From assembly GCA_020722705.1 (NCBI GenBank), contig DYKI01000035.1, forward strand, positions 1 through 33,646: a stretch of 33,646 bases of DNA, read 5' to 3'. Within the stretch, counting starts at the first letter, position 1, and the number at the start of each line of letters is the position of its first letter. Below are positions 22,585-31,655 of this stretch, piece after piece. Under the pieces are notes generated by a model. That model was not told the origin of the DNA, searched no databases, and worked only from the letters and a program-made list of their open reading frames with translations. A program made the position numbers and the translations under genes. The DNA is from Chthonomonas calidirosea. Lineage in GTDB: Bacteria > Armatimonadota > Chthonomonadetes > Chthonomonadales > CAJBBX01.

Positions 22585-23642
22585 TTCGGTATCCAGTCCT
22601 CCTCGTCGGTCACGCGCTCGCAGAATGCCGCGAGCAAAATGGCTGTGCGCTCGATATCGTCAAGCGAGATAACCTCGTTGGGCGTGTGCATGTATCGCAG
22701 CGGAACCGAGACAACGCCGGTGGCAACGCCCGCACGGGTCATCTGAATGGCATCCGTGTCGGTTCCCGTTCCTCCAGCAACCGCTTCGATGACGAAGGGA
22801 ATCTCGAGGTCGCGGGCGGCACTGACCAGGAGCTCATGCACTCGCGGATTGATGTGCGACCCACGAGCGATCATCGGGCCTCCGCCCAGTTTGACGTCTC
22901 CGCCGGTTTTCTTGTCGGCACCGGGGTAATCGGTCGAATGGCCTACATCAACGCCGATTCCGGCATCCGGTGCAATACCGTACGCGCCCGGGATGGCTCC
23001 GCGGAATCCGACCTCTTCCTGAACCGTAGCGACGGCAAACACTGCAGCCGGGATGGCCTTGCCCTGGAGCAGCCTGAGCGTCTCAGCGACGATGAACGCC
23101 CCCATCTTATCGTCGAACGATCGAGCGACGGCAATCGAGCCTCGGAGTATGGAGAACGACGCCGCATAGGTCACGCAGTCACCGATGGCGACCAGGGACT
23201 CGGCTTCCTTCTTGTCGGCAGCGCCGATGTCTATCCACATGTCCTTCAGCTTGGGCGCTTTGTCGCGCTCGTCCGACTCTAGCAGGTGCACGGCCTTGCG
23301 CCCAAGGACCCCGGCTACTGGCCCGGCCTGCGTATGGATGACGACGCGCTGGCCTGCGGCAACCACCGGATCGTGACCGCCGATTCCGCCGACATAGAGC
23401 ATACCCTCGTCGCTGATGTACCGTACCTGGAAACCGATCTCATCAGCATGTCCGGCCAGCATGATGCGCGGCCAGCCGGATGGGTTTCTGGCGGCAATCA
23501 CATTGCCCATCACGTCGGTCCGAACTTCGTCGGCATATGAGCCGACGTAATCGCGAAAGACGCGTTGGACGGGCTGCTCGTAGCCTGAAGGACCGGGTGT
23601 GTCCACCAGTTCGCGCAGGAAAGCCAGGGACTCATCACGCAT
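22581..23642 (-). CDS. M42 family metallopeptidase (glutamyl aminopeptidase-like)
   Basis: M42 enzymes are large cytoplasmic dodecameric aminopeptidases with two metal ions that trim short peptides; some relatives were earlier called endoglucanases. The 353-residue product has the expected motifs: AGHADEIGF (first metal His and the following Asp), RSFDDKMG, the catalytic VQEEVGFRGA, GVDVGHSTD and the late RYMHTPNEV. The start ATG 23642 lies about ten bases after AAGGAG. It leads the chain of overlapping genes down to the ABC ATPase and is 97 nt behind yvcK. No substrate can be inferred. Confidence 0.92.
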   Translation of the reverse strand: MRDESLAFLRELVDTPGPSGYEQPVQRVFRDYVGSYADEVRTDVMGNVIAARNPSGWPRIMLAGHADEIGFQVRYISDEGMLYVGGIGGHDPVVAAGQRVVIHTQAGPVAGVLGRKAVHLLESDERDKAPKLKDMWIDIGAADKKEAESLVAIGDCVTYAASFSILRGSIAVARSFDDKMGAFIVAETLRLLQGKAIPAAVFAVATVQEEVGFRGAIPGAYGIAPDAGIGVDVGHSTDYPGADKKTGGDVKLGGGPMIARGSHINPRVHELLVSAARDLEIPFVIEAVAGGTGTDTDAIQMTRAGVATGVVSVPLRYMHTPNEVISLDDIERTAILLAAFCERVTDEEDWIPK

Positions 23643-23739
23643 CGTCTGTTCGCTCCTTATCGTTAGTGTTGATTGGCATCGGCCGGCCTTGGGTACCCCG
23701 CGTCCATCCCGTCCATCGTCGCTCGTACCGCGATCAAGG

Positions 23740-25074
23740 CTATCCCAGCATACGCATTATGGCTTGGGCGAGTTTGGTTGGATCGTGACGCACGACGTCC
23801 GTCTCGCTGACGAACGATCCGGATATCGGCCTGTAGCCGAGCGCGCGCAGTCGGTCGCAGTCGGGCTCGACCAGCACCGAGCCTGACTGCCGGTACTTTT
23901 CGAGCAGCTCTCTGCGTGGCACCTCCGTATTGACCAGGACCCTGTCAAAGACGGGGCGCGGCACGTGCGCCTCGATCGCTTTGACATGGTCGGAGGCTGA
24001 GAAACCGTCGGTTTCGCCTGGCTGGGTCATCACGTTGCAGACATAGACCTTCAGCGCGCGTGTAGCGGCCAGCGCCTCCGGAATGCCTTTGACCAGCAGG
24101 TTTGGGATGACGCTGGTGAACACGCTCCCGGGTCCCATCACCACGATATCAGCGAGTCGAATGGCCTCGACAACCTCGGCCGGAGCGCGCGCGTCTCCGG
24201 GTGAGATGCGGATGCGACGAATGCGCTTGCCCGCGTGCGCGATGGCGGTCTCGCCTTCCACGATGCTGCCATCCTCCATCTCGCCAAGCAGTCCGACCCG
24301 CTCGGTGGTGGATGGAAGCACTTCCCCGCGGATGTTCAGCACTTGGCCCGCTCGGCGGACGGCGGCCTGGAAGTCCCCGTCGCTGATCGCCGTCAGCGCC
24401 GCGATGAGCAGGTTTCCGACAGCGTGGTCGCGCAAGCCTTCTCCCGAGCCGGCACCCCGGAACCGGTACTGCAGCAGCTCGGTCATGACGCTCTCTTCGT
24501 CGGCGAGTGCCGCGATGCAGTTTCTGATGTCGCCGGGCGGCGGAATGTTCAACTGCCTCTGCAGCTTGCCGGACGAGCCGCCGTCATCCGTAACCGTCAC
24601 GATAGCGACGATGTTGCTTGAGTGCTGCTTCAGGCCCCTCAGCATCGTGCTGAGCCCGGTTCCTCCGCCGATCACCGCGATCCTGGGACCCTGGGCCAAC
24701 TGGCGCGAGCGGACCACTGCTCCCACCCAGCCCCGCATCGAGCCGCCGGTCGTATTCGAGGCGTACCGAAGCCCTGGCCCAGCGACCGACAAAGCGGCGC
24801 GCCAGAGCGAGTACGCGAGAAGGACAAGTCCCGCGAACGTAAGCGGGAGCCCCAACGCGACTGGAGCCCAATCCGAAGCGAGCAGCCTGGGCCACCTGGC
24901 ACTCAACCATCGAACGGACCAAATCGCCGGCCTCAGAATGTCGAGGGGTTCGCCACGCCGCAGGAGAGCAAGACCGAGGGCCATTGCGAAACCTGCGAAT
25001 GCGGCGAGCAGGAGCCACCGCTTGACGCGTGCGCCGGGAGCAAGCAGAATGGCGGCGGCTGCGAGCGGGCGCAT
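23740..25074 (-). CDS. yvcK: Gluconeogenesis factor YvcK family, with N-terminal membrane helices
   Basis: YvcK (CofD-like) binds UDP-sugars and affects carbon-source use and cell-wall synthesis in bacilli. The 444-residue product has the domain from about residue 129 with VIGGGTGLSTMLRGLK, TVTDDGGSSGKL, PPPGDIRNCIAAL, VGNLLIAAL and MGPGSVFTSVIPNL. It is about 125 residues longer at the start than the Bacillus protein, with two membrane helices (about 18-38 and 70-92). Long YvcK forms of this kind are known in other phyla, and imply membrane attachment here. ATG 25074 lies 22 nt after the holin-like gene, with GAGGA in between. The two genes are clearly co-transcribed. Confidence 0.92.
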   Translation of the reverse strand: MRPLAAAAILLAPGARVKRWLLLAAFAGFAMALGLALLRRGEPLDILRPAIWSVRWLSARWPRLLASDWAPVALGLPLTFAGLVLLAYSLWRAALSVAGPGLRYASNTTGGSMRGWVGAVVRSRQLAQGPRIAVIGGGTGLSTMLRGLKQHSSNIVAIVTVTDDGGSSGKLQRQLNIPPPGDIRNCIAALADEESVMTELLQYRFRGAGSGEGLRDHAVGNLLIAALTAISDGDFQAAVRRAGQVLNIRGEVLPSTTERVGLLGEMEDGSIVEGETAIAHAGKRIRRIRISPGDARAPAEVVEAIRLADIVVMGPGSVFTSVIPNLLVKGIPEALAATRALKVYVCNVMTQPGETDGFSASDHVKAIEAHVPRPVFDRVLVNTEVPRRELLEKYRQSGSVLVEPDCDRLRALGYRPISGSFVSETDVVRHDPTKLAQAIMRMLG

Positions 25075-25096
25075 TGATGTCGAAGCGATCCTCGGA

Positions 25097-25444
25097 CTAG
25101 TGTCGTCTGTCGGTCAGCAGATGGCTGAGCGCTCCCGATACCAGGCTCAGCAGCACGGAGCCTATGACAGCGCCGCCGGGGGTGACATCGAAGCCTGGGG
25201 ACACCTGGCCGACGACGTAGAACAAGATGAAACTCAGCACGTAGCTGAATAGGCCAAACGTCATGCAGCTCAGCGGCATCGTGAGGAACTGCAGTATGGG
25301 CCGAACCACCGAGTTGGCGAATCCGATGGCAAGTGCAGCGAGCAGAAGGGCGCCCACGTCCTTGTAGCTGACCCCGACGTTCAGATGGGCGACAATGGCC
25401 AGCGCCACAGCGTTGATTGCCCAGCGGACGACCATATTGCGCAT
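25097..25444 (-). CDS. Phage-holin-4-like small membrane protein (PF04020 type)
   Basis: The 115-residue product has four hydrophobic helices and fits the Phage_holin_4_2 family (MRNMVVRWAINAVALAIV, then FANSVVRPILQFLTMPLSCMTFGLFSYVL). Despite its name this family is common in bacterial chromosomes without phage genes, and no phage gene is nearby. Its role is unknown. ATG 25444 has an excellent GGAAGGAGG ribosome site five bases upstream; the frame remaining open to 25642 overlaps the divergent glgA. It heads the transcript that continues into yvcK. Confidence 0.88.
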   Translation of the reverse strand: MRNMVVRWAINAVALAIVAHLNVGVSYKDVGALLLAALAIGFANSVVRPILQFLTMPLSCMTFGLFSYVLSFILFYVVGQVSPGFDVTPGGAVIGSVLLSLVSGALSHLLTDRRH

Positions 25445-25512
25445 TGGGACCTCCTTCCCGTAGTCTACCAGTTTCGCCATGTTACCGGAGACGGGCTCAC
25501 GCATCGTGCCTG

Positions 25513-25521
25513 TGCTATACT
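25513..25521 (+). promoter_or_regulatory. Extended -10 promoter of glgA (predicts leaderless mRNA)
   Basis: TGCTATACT (extended -10 TG plus TATACT) ends nine bases before the glgA ATG at 25531. Transcription would begin close to or at the ATG. There is no good -35 and no ribosome site, which agrees with a leaderless message. The gap to the divergent holin-like gene is only 86 nt. Confidence 0.5.
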
Positions 25522-25530
25522 GCCTCCGCA

Positions 25531-27009
25531 ATGAACACAGAAAACCTTCGACCAATGAAGATACTGATGGTTGGCGCCGAAGCGACGCCTCTCGCCAAAG
25601 TTGGCGGCCTGGCCGACGTAGTCGGCGCGCTCCCGGCCGCACTTCGACGGCTTGGCCACGACGTCCGCGTTGCCGTCCCGCATTACAAGCTCATCAACTC
25701 AGGGCGCAAGCGGAAGGTCACCGCCGATGTCCACGTCGTTACGGATTCGATCCTGAGCTCGCTCCATGTCAATCCCACAATCACCCGGACCCAACTCGCC
25801 GACGGTGTTGCCGCCTACCTGATCGGCCTCGACGAATGGTTCGGCGACACCTTCCGGAGCGAGGACATCTATACATCTGATCCGGCTGCCTACGTCGCGT
25901 TCTGTCGTGCCGCCTCAATACTCGCTGCAGACGGCATAGACGGGTGGGTTCCCGATGTGGTCCACAGCCACGACTGGCATGCCGGGCTGATTGCGCCGTA
26001 TCTGCGTGCATTTGCCGGAAGCCATCGGCCTGCCACCGTCCATACAGTCCACAATCTGGCCTACGCAGGTGTCTTCGGCCGCGAGGTCATGGACTTCTCG
26101 GGCCTCCCGCATGACATGTACACCATGGACGGACTGGAATACTACGGAGGTTTCAGTTTCCTGAAGGCCGGCATGGTCTATTCTGACATGGCCAACACGG
26201 TATCGCCGCAGTATGCCCGCGAGGTGACGACCGAGGAGTATGGCGGCGGCATGGCGGGCCTCGTAAGGCACCTGAGTGCCCAGAGGCGCTTTGTCGGGAT
26301 TTTGAACGGCATTGATACCGACGTCTATGACCCGAGCCGCGATCCGTCGCCGGCGGCGCACTACTCGGCCGACGATGTGGCCGGGAAGAGCGCATGCAAG
26401 GCGGCGCTCCAATCGGACCTTGGCCTGCTCCCGGAGCCCAGGACGCCGCTCGTTGGCATGGTATCGCGCATATGCGACCAGAAGGGGCACGACCTCGTCG
26501 CCGAATGTGCCGATGGGATCGTCGGAGCCGGGTGTCAACTTGTGATCCTTGGGGTGGGCGATCACGCCCTTGAGTCGTCCCTGCTCAGGGCTGCCGAGCG
26601 GCATGTGGGCCGTGTCGCCGTCAAGATCGGATACGACGCGTATCTGGCCCCGCGCATCTATGCAGGCAGCGATATCTTCCTGATGCCCTCACGTTTCGAA
26701 CCGTGCGGTCTCGGACAGATGATCGCACTCAGGTACGGCTCGGTGCCGGTGGTGCGACGCACGGGCGGCTTGGCCGATACAGTCCGCGATGTGGGGGAGA
26801 GGCCCAGGGCAGGCAATGGGTTCGTCTTCGACGCGATGACGGCGGAAGCGCTGCTGACGGCCATAACCCGAGCGCGCGACTTCTACTCCAACAAGGCCAG
26901 ATGGACGCGATTGATGGTCCGCGGAATGCGGGAAGACCATGGCTGGCAGGAATCGGCGACGCGATATGAAGCGCTCTACAAGACGGCCCGTCGGTTGCGG
27001 GATGCCTGA
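25531..27009 (+). CDS. glgA: Glycogen synthase (ADP-glucose, GT5)
   Basis: GlgA extends alpha-1,4-glucan chains using ADP-glucose. The 492-residue product has the N-terminal LAKVGGLADVVGALP (Lys23 binds the sugar nucleotide), then VVHSHDWHAG, HTVHNLAYAGVF, FVGILNGID, SRICDQKGHDL and the C-terminal MPSRFEPCGLGQMIALRYGSVPVVRRTGG with the catalytic Glu. Two starts are possible, ATG 25531 and ATG 25555 (reads MKILMVG, nearest to most family members). I prefer 25531 because it sits where a message from the extended -10 box would begin. It ends in the hairpin shared with lon. No other glycogen genes lie in the window. Confidence 0.94.
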   Translation: MNTENLRPMKILMVGAEATPLAKVGGLADVVGALPAALRRLGHDVRVAVPHYKLINSGRKRKVTADVHVVTDSILSSLHVNPTITRTQLADGVAAYLIGLDEWFGDTFRSEDIYTSDPAAYVAFCRAASILAADGIDGWVPDVVHSHDWHAGLIAPYLRAFAGSHRPATVHTVHNLAYAGVFGREVMDFSGLPHDMYTMDGLEYYGGFSFLKAGMVYSDMANTVSPQYAREVTTEEYGGGMAGLVRHLSAQRRFVGILNGIDTDVYDPSRDPSPAAHYSADDVAGKSACKAALQSDLGLLPEPRTPLVGMVSRICDQKGHDLVAECADGIVGAGCQLVILGVGDHALESSLLRAAERHVGRVAVKIGYDAYLAPRIYAGSDIFLMPSRFEPCGLGQMIALRYGSVPVVRRTGGLADTVRDVGERPRAGNGFVFDAMTAEALLTAITRARDFYSNKARWTRLMVRGMREDHGWQESATRYEALYKTARRLRDA

Positions 27010-27028
27010 TCCTGGAGGTCAGGCATCC
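27000..27028. terminator. Shared hairpin ending both glgA and lon
   Basis: GGATGCCTGA (27000-27009) and TCAGGCATCC (27019-27028) form a perfect 10-bp stem with a 9-nt loop. The glgA stop is in the left arm and the lon stop in the right arm, since both genes end with codons for Asp-Ala-stop written GATGCCTGA. There is no T-run on either side, so this is a convergent 3'-end structure and not a classical intrinsic terminator. Confidence 0.7.
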
Positions 27029-29451
27029 GGCTGGGCCGGATGGGTCCCTGTTCGGACGTGATCGCTCAGGGCCAAGTCGAGCGCCTGGTCTACGTGGTTG
27101 ATGGGGTGGAACTCGATGTCGGCTCGAACGTTCTCGGGGACGTCTTCAAGGTCGCGGAGGTTGTCTTCGGGCAGCAGGACAACGCGTATGCCGGCGCGGT
27201 GGGCTCCAAGCACCTTTTCCTTGATGCCGCCGACGGGAAGGACCCGCCCTCGCAGGGTCAGTTCGCCAGTCATGGCCACGTCGTTGCGAACGGTGCGCTG
27301 GGTCGCGGCCGAGGCAAGGGCCGTTGCGATCGTGATGCCGGCCGATGGCCCGTCCTTCGGAACGCCTCCCGAGGGCACATGGACATGGACCTCCAGCGCG
27401 CCTCCTAGATCGGGCTCGATCCCAAGTCGGCCCGCCCGCGATCGGATGCATGTGATGGCGGCTTGGGCGGACTCTTTCATTACGTCCCCGAGTTGACCCG
27501 TCAGCGTCAGGCGGAGCTCATCGCCCTGCAGCAGCGCCACCTCAACCGTCACAACATCACCTCCCGCCTCCGTATACACGAGGCCCAGGGCGGCCCCGAT
27601 CTCGGCGCGCTCATTCGCGGTGCCGAAACGGTGGCGAGGATTACCGAGGTACGCCTTCAGGTGGGTAGCCGAGATTGCTCGCGGGTACTCGTCACCCGAG
27701 GCATACGCCCGCGCGATCTTTCTGCAGACCGACGCTATCTCGCGCTCGAGATTGCGCACGCCTGCCTCTCGTGTGTACTCCTGAATGAGCGCGCGCAAGC
27801 AGTCATCGTCGAACGACACACCTGCCTCGGCCAGGCCGTTTTCGCGCAGTTGCTTTGGGCAAAGGAACCGGCTCGCGATCGCGATCTTCTCGGATTCGGT
27901 ATAGCCTGGAAACGAAATGACCTCCATGCGATCGCGCAGGGCATGCGGGATGGGATCAAGGATGTTGGCTGTCGTGATGAACATGACCTCGCGCAGGTTG
28001 AAGGGGATCTCTACGTAATGATCGCTGAACTCGCCGTTCTGCTCGGGGTCGAGGGCTTCGAGCAGAGCGGACGAGGGATCGCCGCGGAAGTCCATCCCGA
28101 GCTTATCTATCTCGTCGAGCATGAACACCGGGTTCCGCACTCCAGCCTGCCGAATGCCTTGCATGATTCGTCCGGGCATGGCACCGACGTAGGTGCGTCG
28201 GTGACCCCGGATTTCGGCCTCGTCGCGAACGCCTCCCAACGAGACTCTGGCGAACTTTCGCCCGAGCGCCCGCGCGATGGAGCGGCCAATGGAAGTTTTC
28301 CCCACTCCCGGCGGACCAACAAAGCATAGGATCGGTCCCTTCATGGTGGGGCCGACCAGCCGACGGACTGCAAGGAACTCGAGGATTCGCTCTTTCGCCT
28401 TGGCCAGTCCGTAGTGGTCTTCATCGAGCGCCGCGGACGCGGCGCTGATGTCCAGGCTGTCGTCGGTTGCCTTGGACCACGGCAAGGCAAGGAGCCAGTC
28501 GAGGTAGTTGCGAATGACTGCGCCATCGGGGGCGCCGAACGGAGTTCGCTCGAGCCGCTCAATCTCCTTGTCGGCCCGCTCCTCGACTGCAGCCGGCATA
28601 CCGGCGTCGCGGACGCGCGCGCGGTATTCATCTGCCTCGGTGCCACGTTCGTCGTGTTCCCGAAGCTCCTGATGGATGGCCTTCAACTGCTCTCTGAGAA
28701 TGGCTTCGCGCTGGTTGTCGCCGATCTCTTTCTCAACCCTCGCGCGTATCCGCTGCTGCACCTCAAGCACTTCGGCTTCGTGCTTCAGTAGGTATCCCAG
28801 TTCCTCAAGGCGCTTGCGGACGTCATCGGTCTCCAGGAAGGCCTGCTTGGTCGGTATCGGCACTTCGATCAGGTGGGGGAGGATGGCGAAGGCGAGGCGA
28901 CCAGGATCCGATGTGTTCAGGACGTTCAGAACCGCCTCGGGGGCAATCTGGCGTCCCGTATGCGCGATGTGCTCGAACTGGGCCTTGACGCCGCGCATCA
29001 ACGCTTCGGTCTCGACGCCGGCGGCGTCCAGATCATGTCGAATGCGGCCGCGGCCGATGAGCATCAGGTCCCGTGCACTGAACCGCAGGTCCCTGACGCG
29101 TGCTGTGCCTTCAGCCGTGATTCGCACCGTGCCGTCGGGCACCCGGAGCACCTGAAGCACGTTGATCAGCGTACCGGCGGTGTAGAGGCCCTCGGGCTCA
29201 GGATCTTCATCCTCGATGGATCGCTGGGTGACCAGAATCACCGACCTGTCGCCCGCAAGGGACTCCTCGAGCGCACGTACGGATTTGTCTCGTCCGATCA
29301 GGATCGAGAACATCGTGCCAGGATAGTAGACCTGGTCGCGAATCGGGATCACCGGACGCTCGATACGGATATCCGGAACGCGCGTTGATGCTGCGCGCCG
29401 ACGGGGATGCGAAGGCGTGCCCTCTGTTGGCTGCTGGGCTTTGCGGGGCAT
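27019..29451 (-). CDS. lon: ATP-dependent protease Lon
   Basis: Lon (LonA) degrades damaged and regulatory proteins in the cytoplasm. The 810-residue product has the N-terminal substrate-binding domain (from PVIPIRDQVYYPGTMFSILIGR), a helical linker, the AAA+ module with Walker A GPPGVGKTS (379-387) and Walker B FMLDEIDK, and the protease domain with PKDGPSAG (Ser703) and GGIKEKVLGAHRAG (Lys744). All catalytic parts are intact. I chose ATG 29451, which has GAGG about ten bases upstream; ATG 29532 would overlap clpP by 29 nt and has AGGAG only two bases away, and it remains possible. It follows clpP directly, without the clpX that usually separates them. Confidence 0.96.
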   Translation of the reverse strand: MPRKAQQPTEGTPSHPRRRAASTRVPDIRIERPVIPIRDQVYYPGTMFSILIGRDKSVRALEESLAGDRSVILVTQRSIEDEDPEPEGLYTAGTLINVLQVLRVPDGTVRITAEGTARVRDLRFSARDLMLIGRGRIRHDLDAAGVETEALMRGVKAQFEHIAHTGRQIAPEAVLNVLNTSDPGRLAFAILPHLIEVPIPTKQAFLETDDVRKRLEELGYLLKHEAEVLEVQQRIRARVEKEIGDNQREAILREQLKAIHQELREHDERGTEADEYRARVRDAGMPAAVEERADKEIERLERTPFGAPDGAVIRNYLDWLLALPWSKATDDSLDISAASAALDEDHYGLAKAKERILEFLAVRRLVGPTMKGPILCFVGPPGVGKTSIGRSIARALGRKFARVSLGGVRDEAEIRGHRRTYVGAMPGRIMQGIRQAGVRNPVFMLDEIDKLGMDFRGDPSSALLEALDPEQNGEFSDHYVEIPFNLREVMFITTANILDPIPHALRDRMEVISFPGYTESEKIAIASRFLCPKQLRENGLAEAGVSFDDDCLRALIQEYTREAGVRNLEREIASVCRKIARAYASGDEYPRAISATHLKAYLGNPRHRFGTANERAEIGAALGLVYTEAGGDVVTVEVALLQGDELRLTLTGQLGDVMKESAQAAITCIRSRAGRLGIEPDLGGALEVHVHVPSGGVPKDGPSAGITIATALASAATQRTVRNDVAMTGELTLRGRVLPVGGIKEKVLGAHRAGIRVVLLPEDNLRDLEDVPENVRADIEFHPINHVDQALDLALSDHVRTGTHPAQPDA

Positions 29452-29503
29452 CAGCGGGTCCTCGTACCTGTCGCCCGAGCTGTGCGGCTCGGCGTCCGGC
29501 AGG

Positions 29504-30166
29504 TCAGGAGCGGGACGACGAGGCTGCCGCATCGCTCCTGGAGTCGCGCAGCATTACGTGGTCCACAATCCCGTAGTCTTTGGCTTCCTCCGCCGAAAGC
29601 CAGTAGTCTCGGTCGCAGTCGCGCCGAACCTGCTCAACATCGCGCCCGGTATGGTGGGCAAGCACTTCCATCAGCATCTGGTGCGCCTTGTTCATCTCCT
29701 CGAGGCGAATCTTGGCGTCGGTGACGGTGCCTTCGTAGCCGCCGCTGACCTGATGCAGCATGATGCGGGCGTGCGGAAGAGCGTACCGCTTGCCTGATGA
29801 GCCTCCCGCCAGCAGAACCGCCGCCATCGAGGCAGCCATGCCGACACAGATGGTCGCGATATCGCATTTCAGTATCTGCATCGTGTCGTAGATCGCGAGG
29901 CCGGCGCTCACGCTGCCGCCCGGGCTGTTGATGTACAGGTCAATGTCAACGCCCGGCTCCTCGCGCTCGAGGAACAGAAGCTCGGCGATGACCAGGTTGG
30001 CGAGATGGTCGTCTATCGGCTCGCCGATGAAGATGATGCGATCCTTCAGCAGTCGCGAGTAAAGGTCGTACGCCCGCTCGCCGCGCGCACTCTGCTCGAC
30101 CACCATGGGTATGACCGCTTGAGGCGGAAGGGGGCTTGTGCGGACCGATCCGGTAGTGTCGCTCAT
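29504..30166 (-). CDS. clpP: ATP-dependent Clp protease proteolytic subunit
   Basis: ClpP forms the 14-subunit barrel that degrades proteins fed by Clp ATPases. The 220-residue product contains [20 protein letters not shown], the nucleophile motif GMAASMAA (Ser113), the HQVSGG segment with His138, and the [11 protein letters not shown] segment carrying the catalytic Asp. The leading 20 residues are a removable or variable tail before the standard [16 protein letters not shown] 30166 has a strong GGGAGGAG site seven bases upstream. It lies 20 nt after tig and 52 nt before lon. The partner ATPase gene clpX is not in the window. Confidence 0.97.
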   Translation of the reverse strand: MSDTTGSVRTSPLPPQAVIPMVVEQSARGERAYDLYSRLLKDRIIFIGEPIDDHLANLVIAELLFLEREEPGVDIDLYINSPGGSVSAGLAIYDTMQILKCDIATICVGMAASMAAVLLAGGSSGKRYALPHARIMLHQVSGGYEGTVTDAKIRLEEMNKAHQMLMEVLAHHTGRDVEQVRRDCDRDYWLSAEEAKDYGIVDHVMLRDSRSDAAASSSRS

Positions 30167-30186
30167 AGGGTATCTCCTCCCGTGTG

Positions 30187-31488
30187 TTACCTGGCGGTTG
30201 GTGAGGCGACAGGCACGTCGGTGATCCTCGCGATCTCCATCAAGCGGGCGCGTACCTGTTCACGCAAGAGGTTGTTGGCAATCCGCGTTCGCTGATCGGA
30301 TTCGGTGCCCATCAACTGAACGCCTGCGTCATCGGCTCGTGAGCGGAGATCGGCAAGCCCTTTCTCAACCTCAGCCTCGTCCAGTTTGAGTCCTTCCTGA
30401 CGGCTGAACTCCCTGAGGACAAGACGTGTGCGCACCGATCGCTCGGCATCCTGTTCGACTCGCTGGTAGTGCTCCTCGCGCGACATGTTGGACATCGCCA
30501 GGAACTGCTCATAGGAAGTCCTGCTCCTGTCGAGCTCCATGGAGAGCCGTTCCATGTCGGCGCGGATTTCACTCTCCAACATCGCAGGCGGAAACTCGAT
30601 GGTGGCACGTTCGACGAGGGCAGCAACGATGCGGCCTACGGCCACTTCATCGGCAGCCTCATTCATGCGCTCGACAAGCCTGCGGCGCACCTCCGCCCGC
30701 CAGTCGGCGACCGAAGTGAACTCACCCTGAGTGGCCACCCATTCGTCGGTCACTTCGGGAAGCACATACTCATTGATCGAGCCGATCGTGACCGTAAACG
30801 TCGCCCTCTTGCCCGCGCGGGACTCGTCGGGGTAGTCGGGCGGGAAGGTGAGCGAGAAGGTGCGGGTCTCGTCGGGAACCTGGCCCGCTACGGCCTCGGC
30901 AAAGCCCGGGATGGTCTGATTCAGGCGAACCAGGCTCCGTTGCAGTTTCGATTCCTCCATACCCTCGACCTGGATGCTCATGTCAACGACCAGCACGTCG
31001 TCGGGCTGCACACCGCGCCCGGTCGCCATCCGAAGCGCGGCGTTGTCACGGCGAATCGCCTCGATCGTTTGTTCCACGTCCGCGTCGGTAACCTCGGTAA
31101 CCGGGCGCTCGATCGCGAGGTCCGAATAATCGCCCAGCTTGACGGTGGGCTGTCCGGCGACGGTGACCTGGAAACGCCATGGCTCACCCTCGACGAGATC
31201 GCCGGGCTCAAACTGCGGATCGTCGTAGGGGGTGATGTGCTCTTGTTCAAGAGCGTCGGAATAGGCTTTGGCGGCCAGTATCTCCATGACGTGCGTCTGC
31301 AATCGCTCGCGATCCACGTAGGGTTCGAGGACCTTCCGCGGCGCGCGGCCTGGCCGGAATCCCGGAACACGAGTGAACTGCGCGAAGTCCTTGTAGGCGC
31401 GACCGAAGGCTTTCGACACGGTGGACGCATCCACTTCAATGTCGAGCAGGAACGTACAAGGAGCGGTGACTTTCTTGGTTAGCTGCAT
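30187..31488 (-). CDS. tig: Trigger factor
   Basis: Trigger factor is the ribosome-bound chaperone that meets nascent chains first and has FKBP-type prolyl isomerase activity. The 433-residue product has the N-terminal ribosome-docking domain with the [11 protein letters not shown] signature, the FKBP-like domain (about 155-250, with [12 protein letters not shown] through FTVTIGSI) and a long helical C-terminal chaperone domain. ATG 31488 begins MQLTKKV and has GGGAG six bases upstream; the frame open to 31566 overlaps the inverted repeat in its leader. It is the first gene of tig-clpP-lon. Confidence 0.96.
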   Translation of the reverse strand: MQLTKKVTAPCTFLLDIEVDASTVSKAFGRAYKDFAQFTRVPGFRPGRAPRKVLEPYVDRERLQTHVMEILAAKAYSDALEQEHITPYDDPQFEPGDLVEGEPWRFQVTVAGQPTVKLGDYSDLAIERPVTEVTDADVEQTIEAIRRDNAALRMATGRGVQPDDVLVVDMSIQVEGMEESKLQRSLVRLNQTIPGFAEAVAGQVPDETRTFSLTFPPDYPDESRAGKRATFTVTIGSINEYVLPEVTDEWVATQGEFTSVADWRAEVRRRLVERMNEAADEVAVGRIVAALVERATIEFPPAMLESEIRADMERLSMELDRSRTSYEQFLAMSNMSREEHYQRVEQDAERSVRTRLVLREFSRQEGLKLDEAEVEKGLADLRSRADDAGVQLMGTESDQRTRIANNLLREQVRARLMEIARITDVPVASPTAR

Positions 31489-31507
31489 CGAAACTCCCGT
31501 CAGCGGC

Positions 31508-31567
31508 TTTGCGACGTGGTGCAAGCCTGCCAGAGGCTGCCTGGCCGCATCGGTCCGCCGTCGCAAA
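31508..31567 (-). promoter_or_regulatory. Nested inverted repeat in the tig leader
   Basis: TTTGCGACG (31508-31516) and CGTCGCAAA (31559-31567) are a perfect 9-bp inverted repeat. Inside it, AGCCT/AGGCT (31524-31538) forms a second hairpin. The structure ends about 20 nt before the tig ATG and is inside the predicted leader. Candidates are a folded mRNA leader or a DNA operator; it does not match the CIRCE sequence. Confidence 0.5.
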
Positions 31568-31655
31568 AAAGCGGATACGAGGCGCTTACGCTCTCGCTAG
31601 GGAGGCCGACGCCCGCATCCGCGCCCGAAACCCGGACCTGTTTGCTTAACGTTTC

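Noticed and set aside
25097..25444. Prophage remnant suggested by the holin-like gene
   Set aside because: This holin-4-type family is common in chromosomes, and no other phage gene lies nearby.
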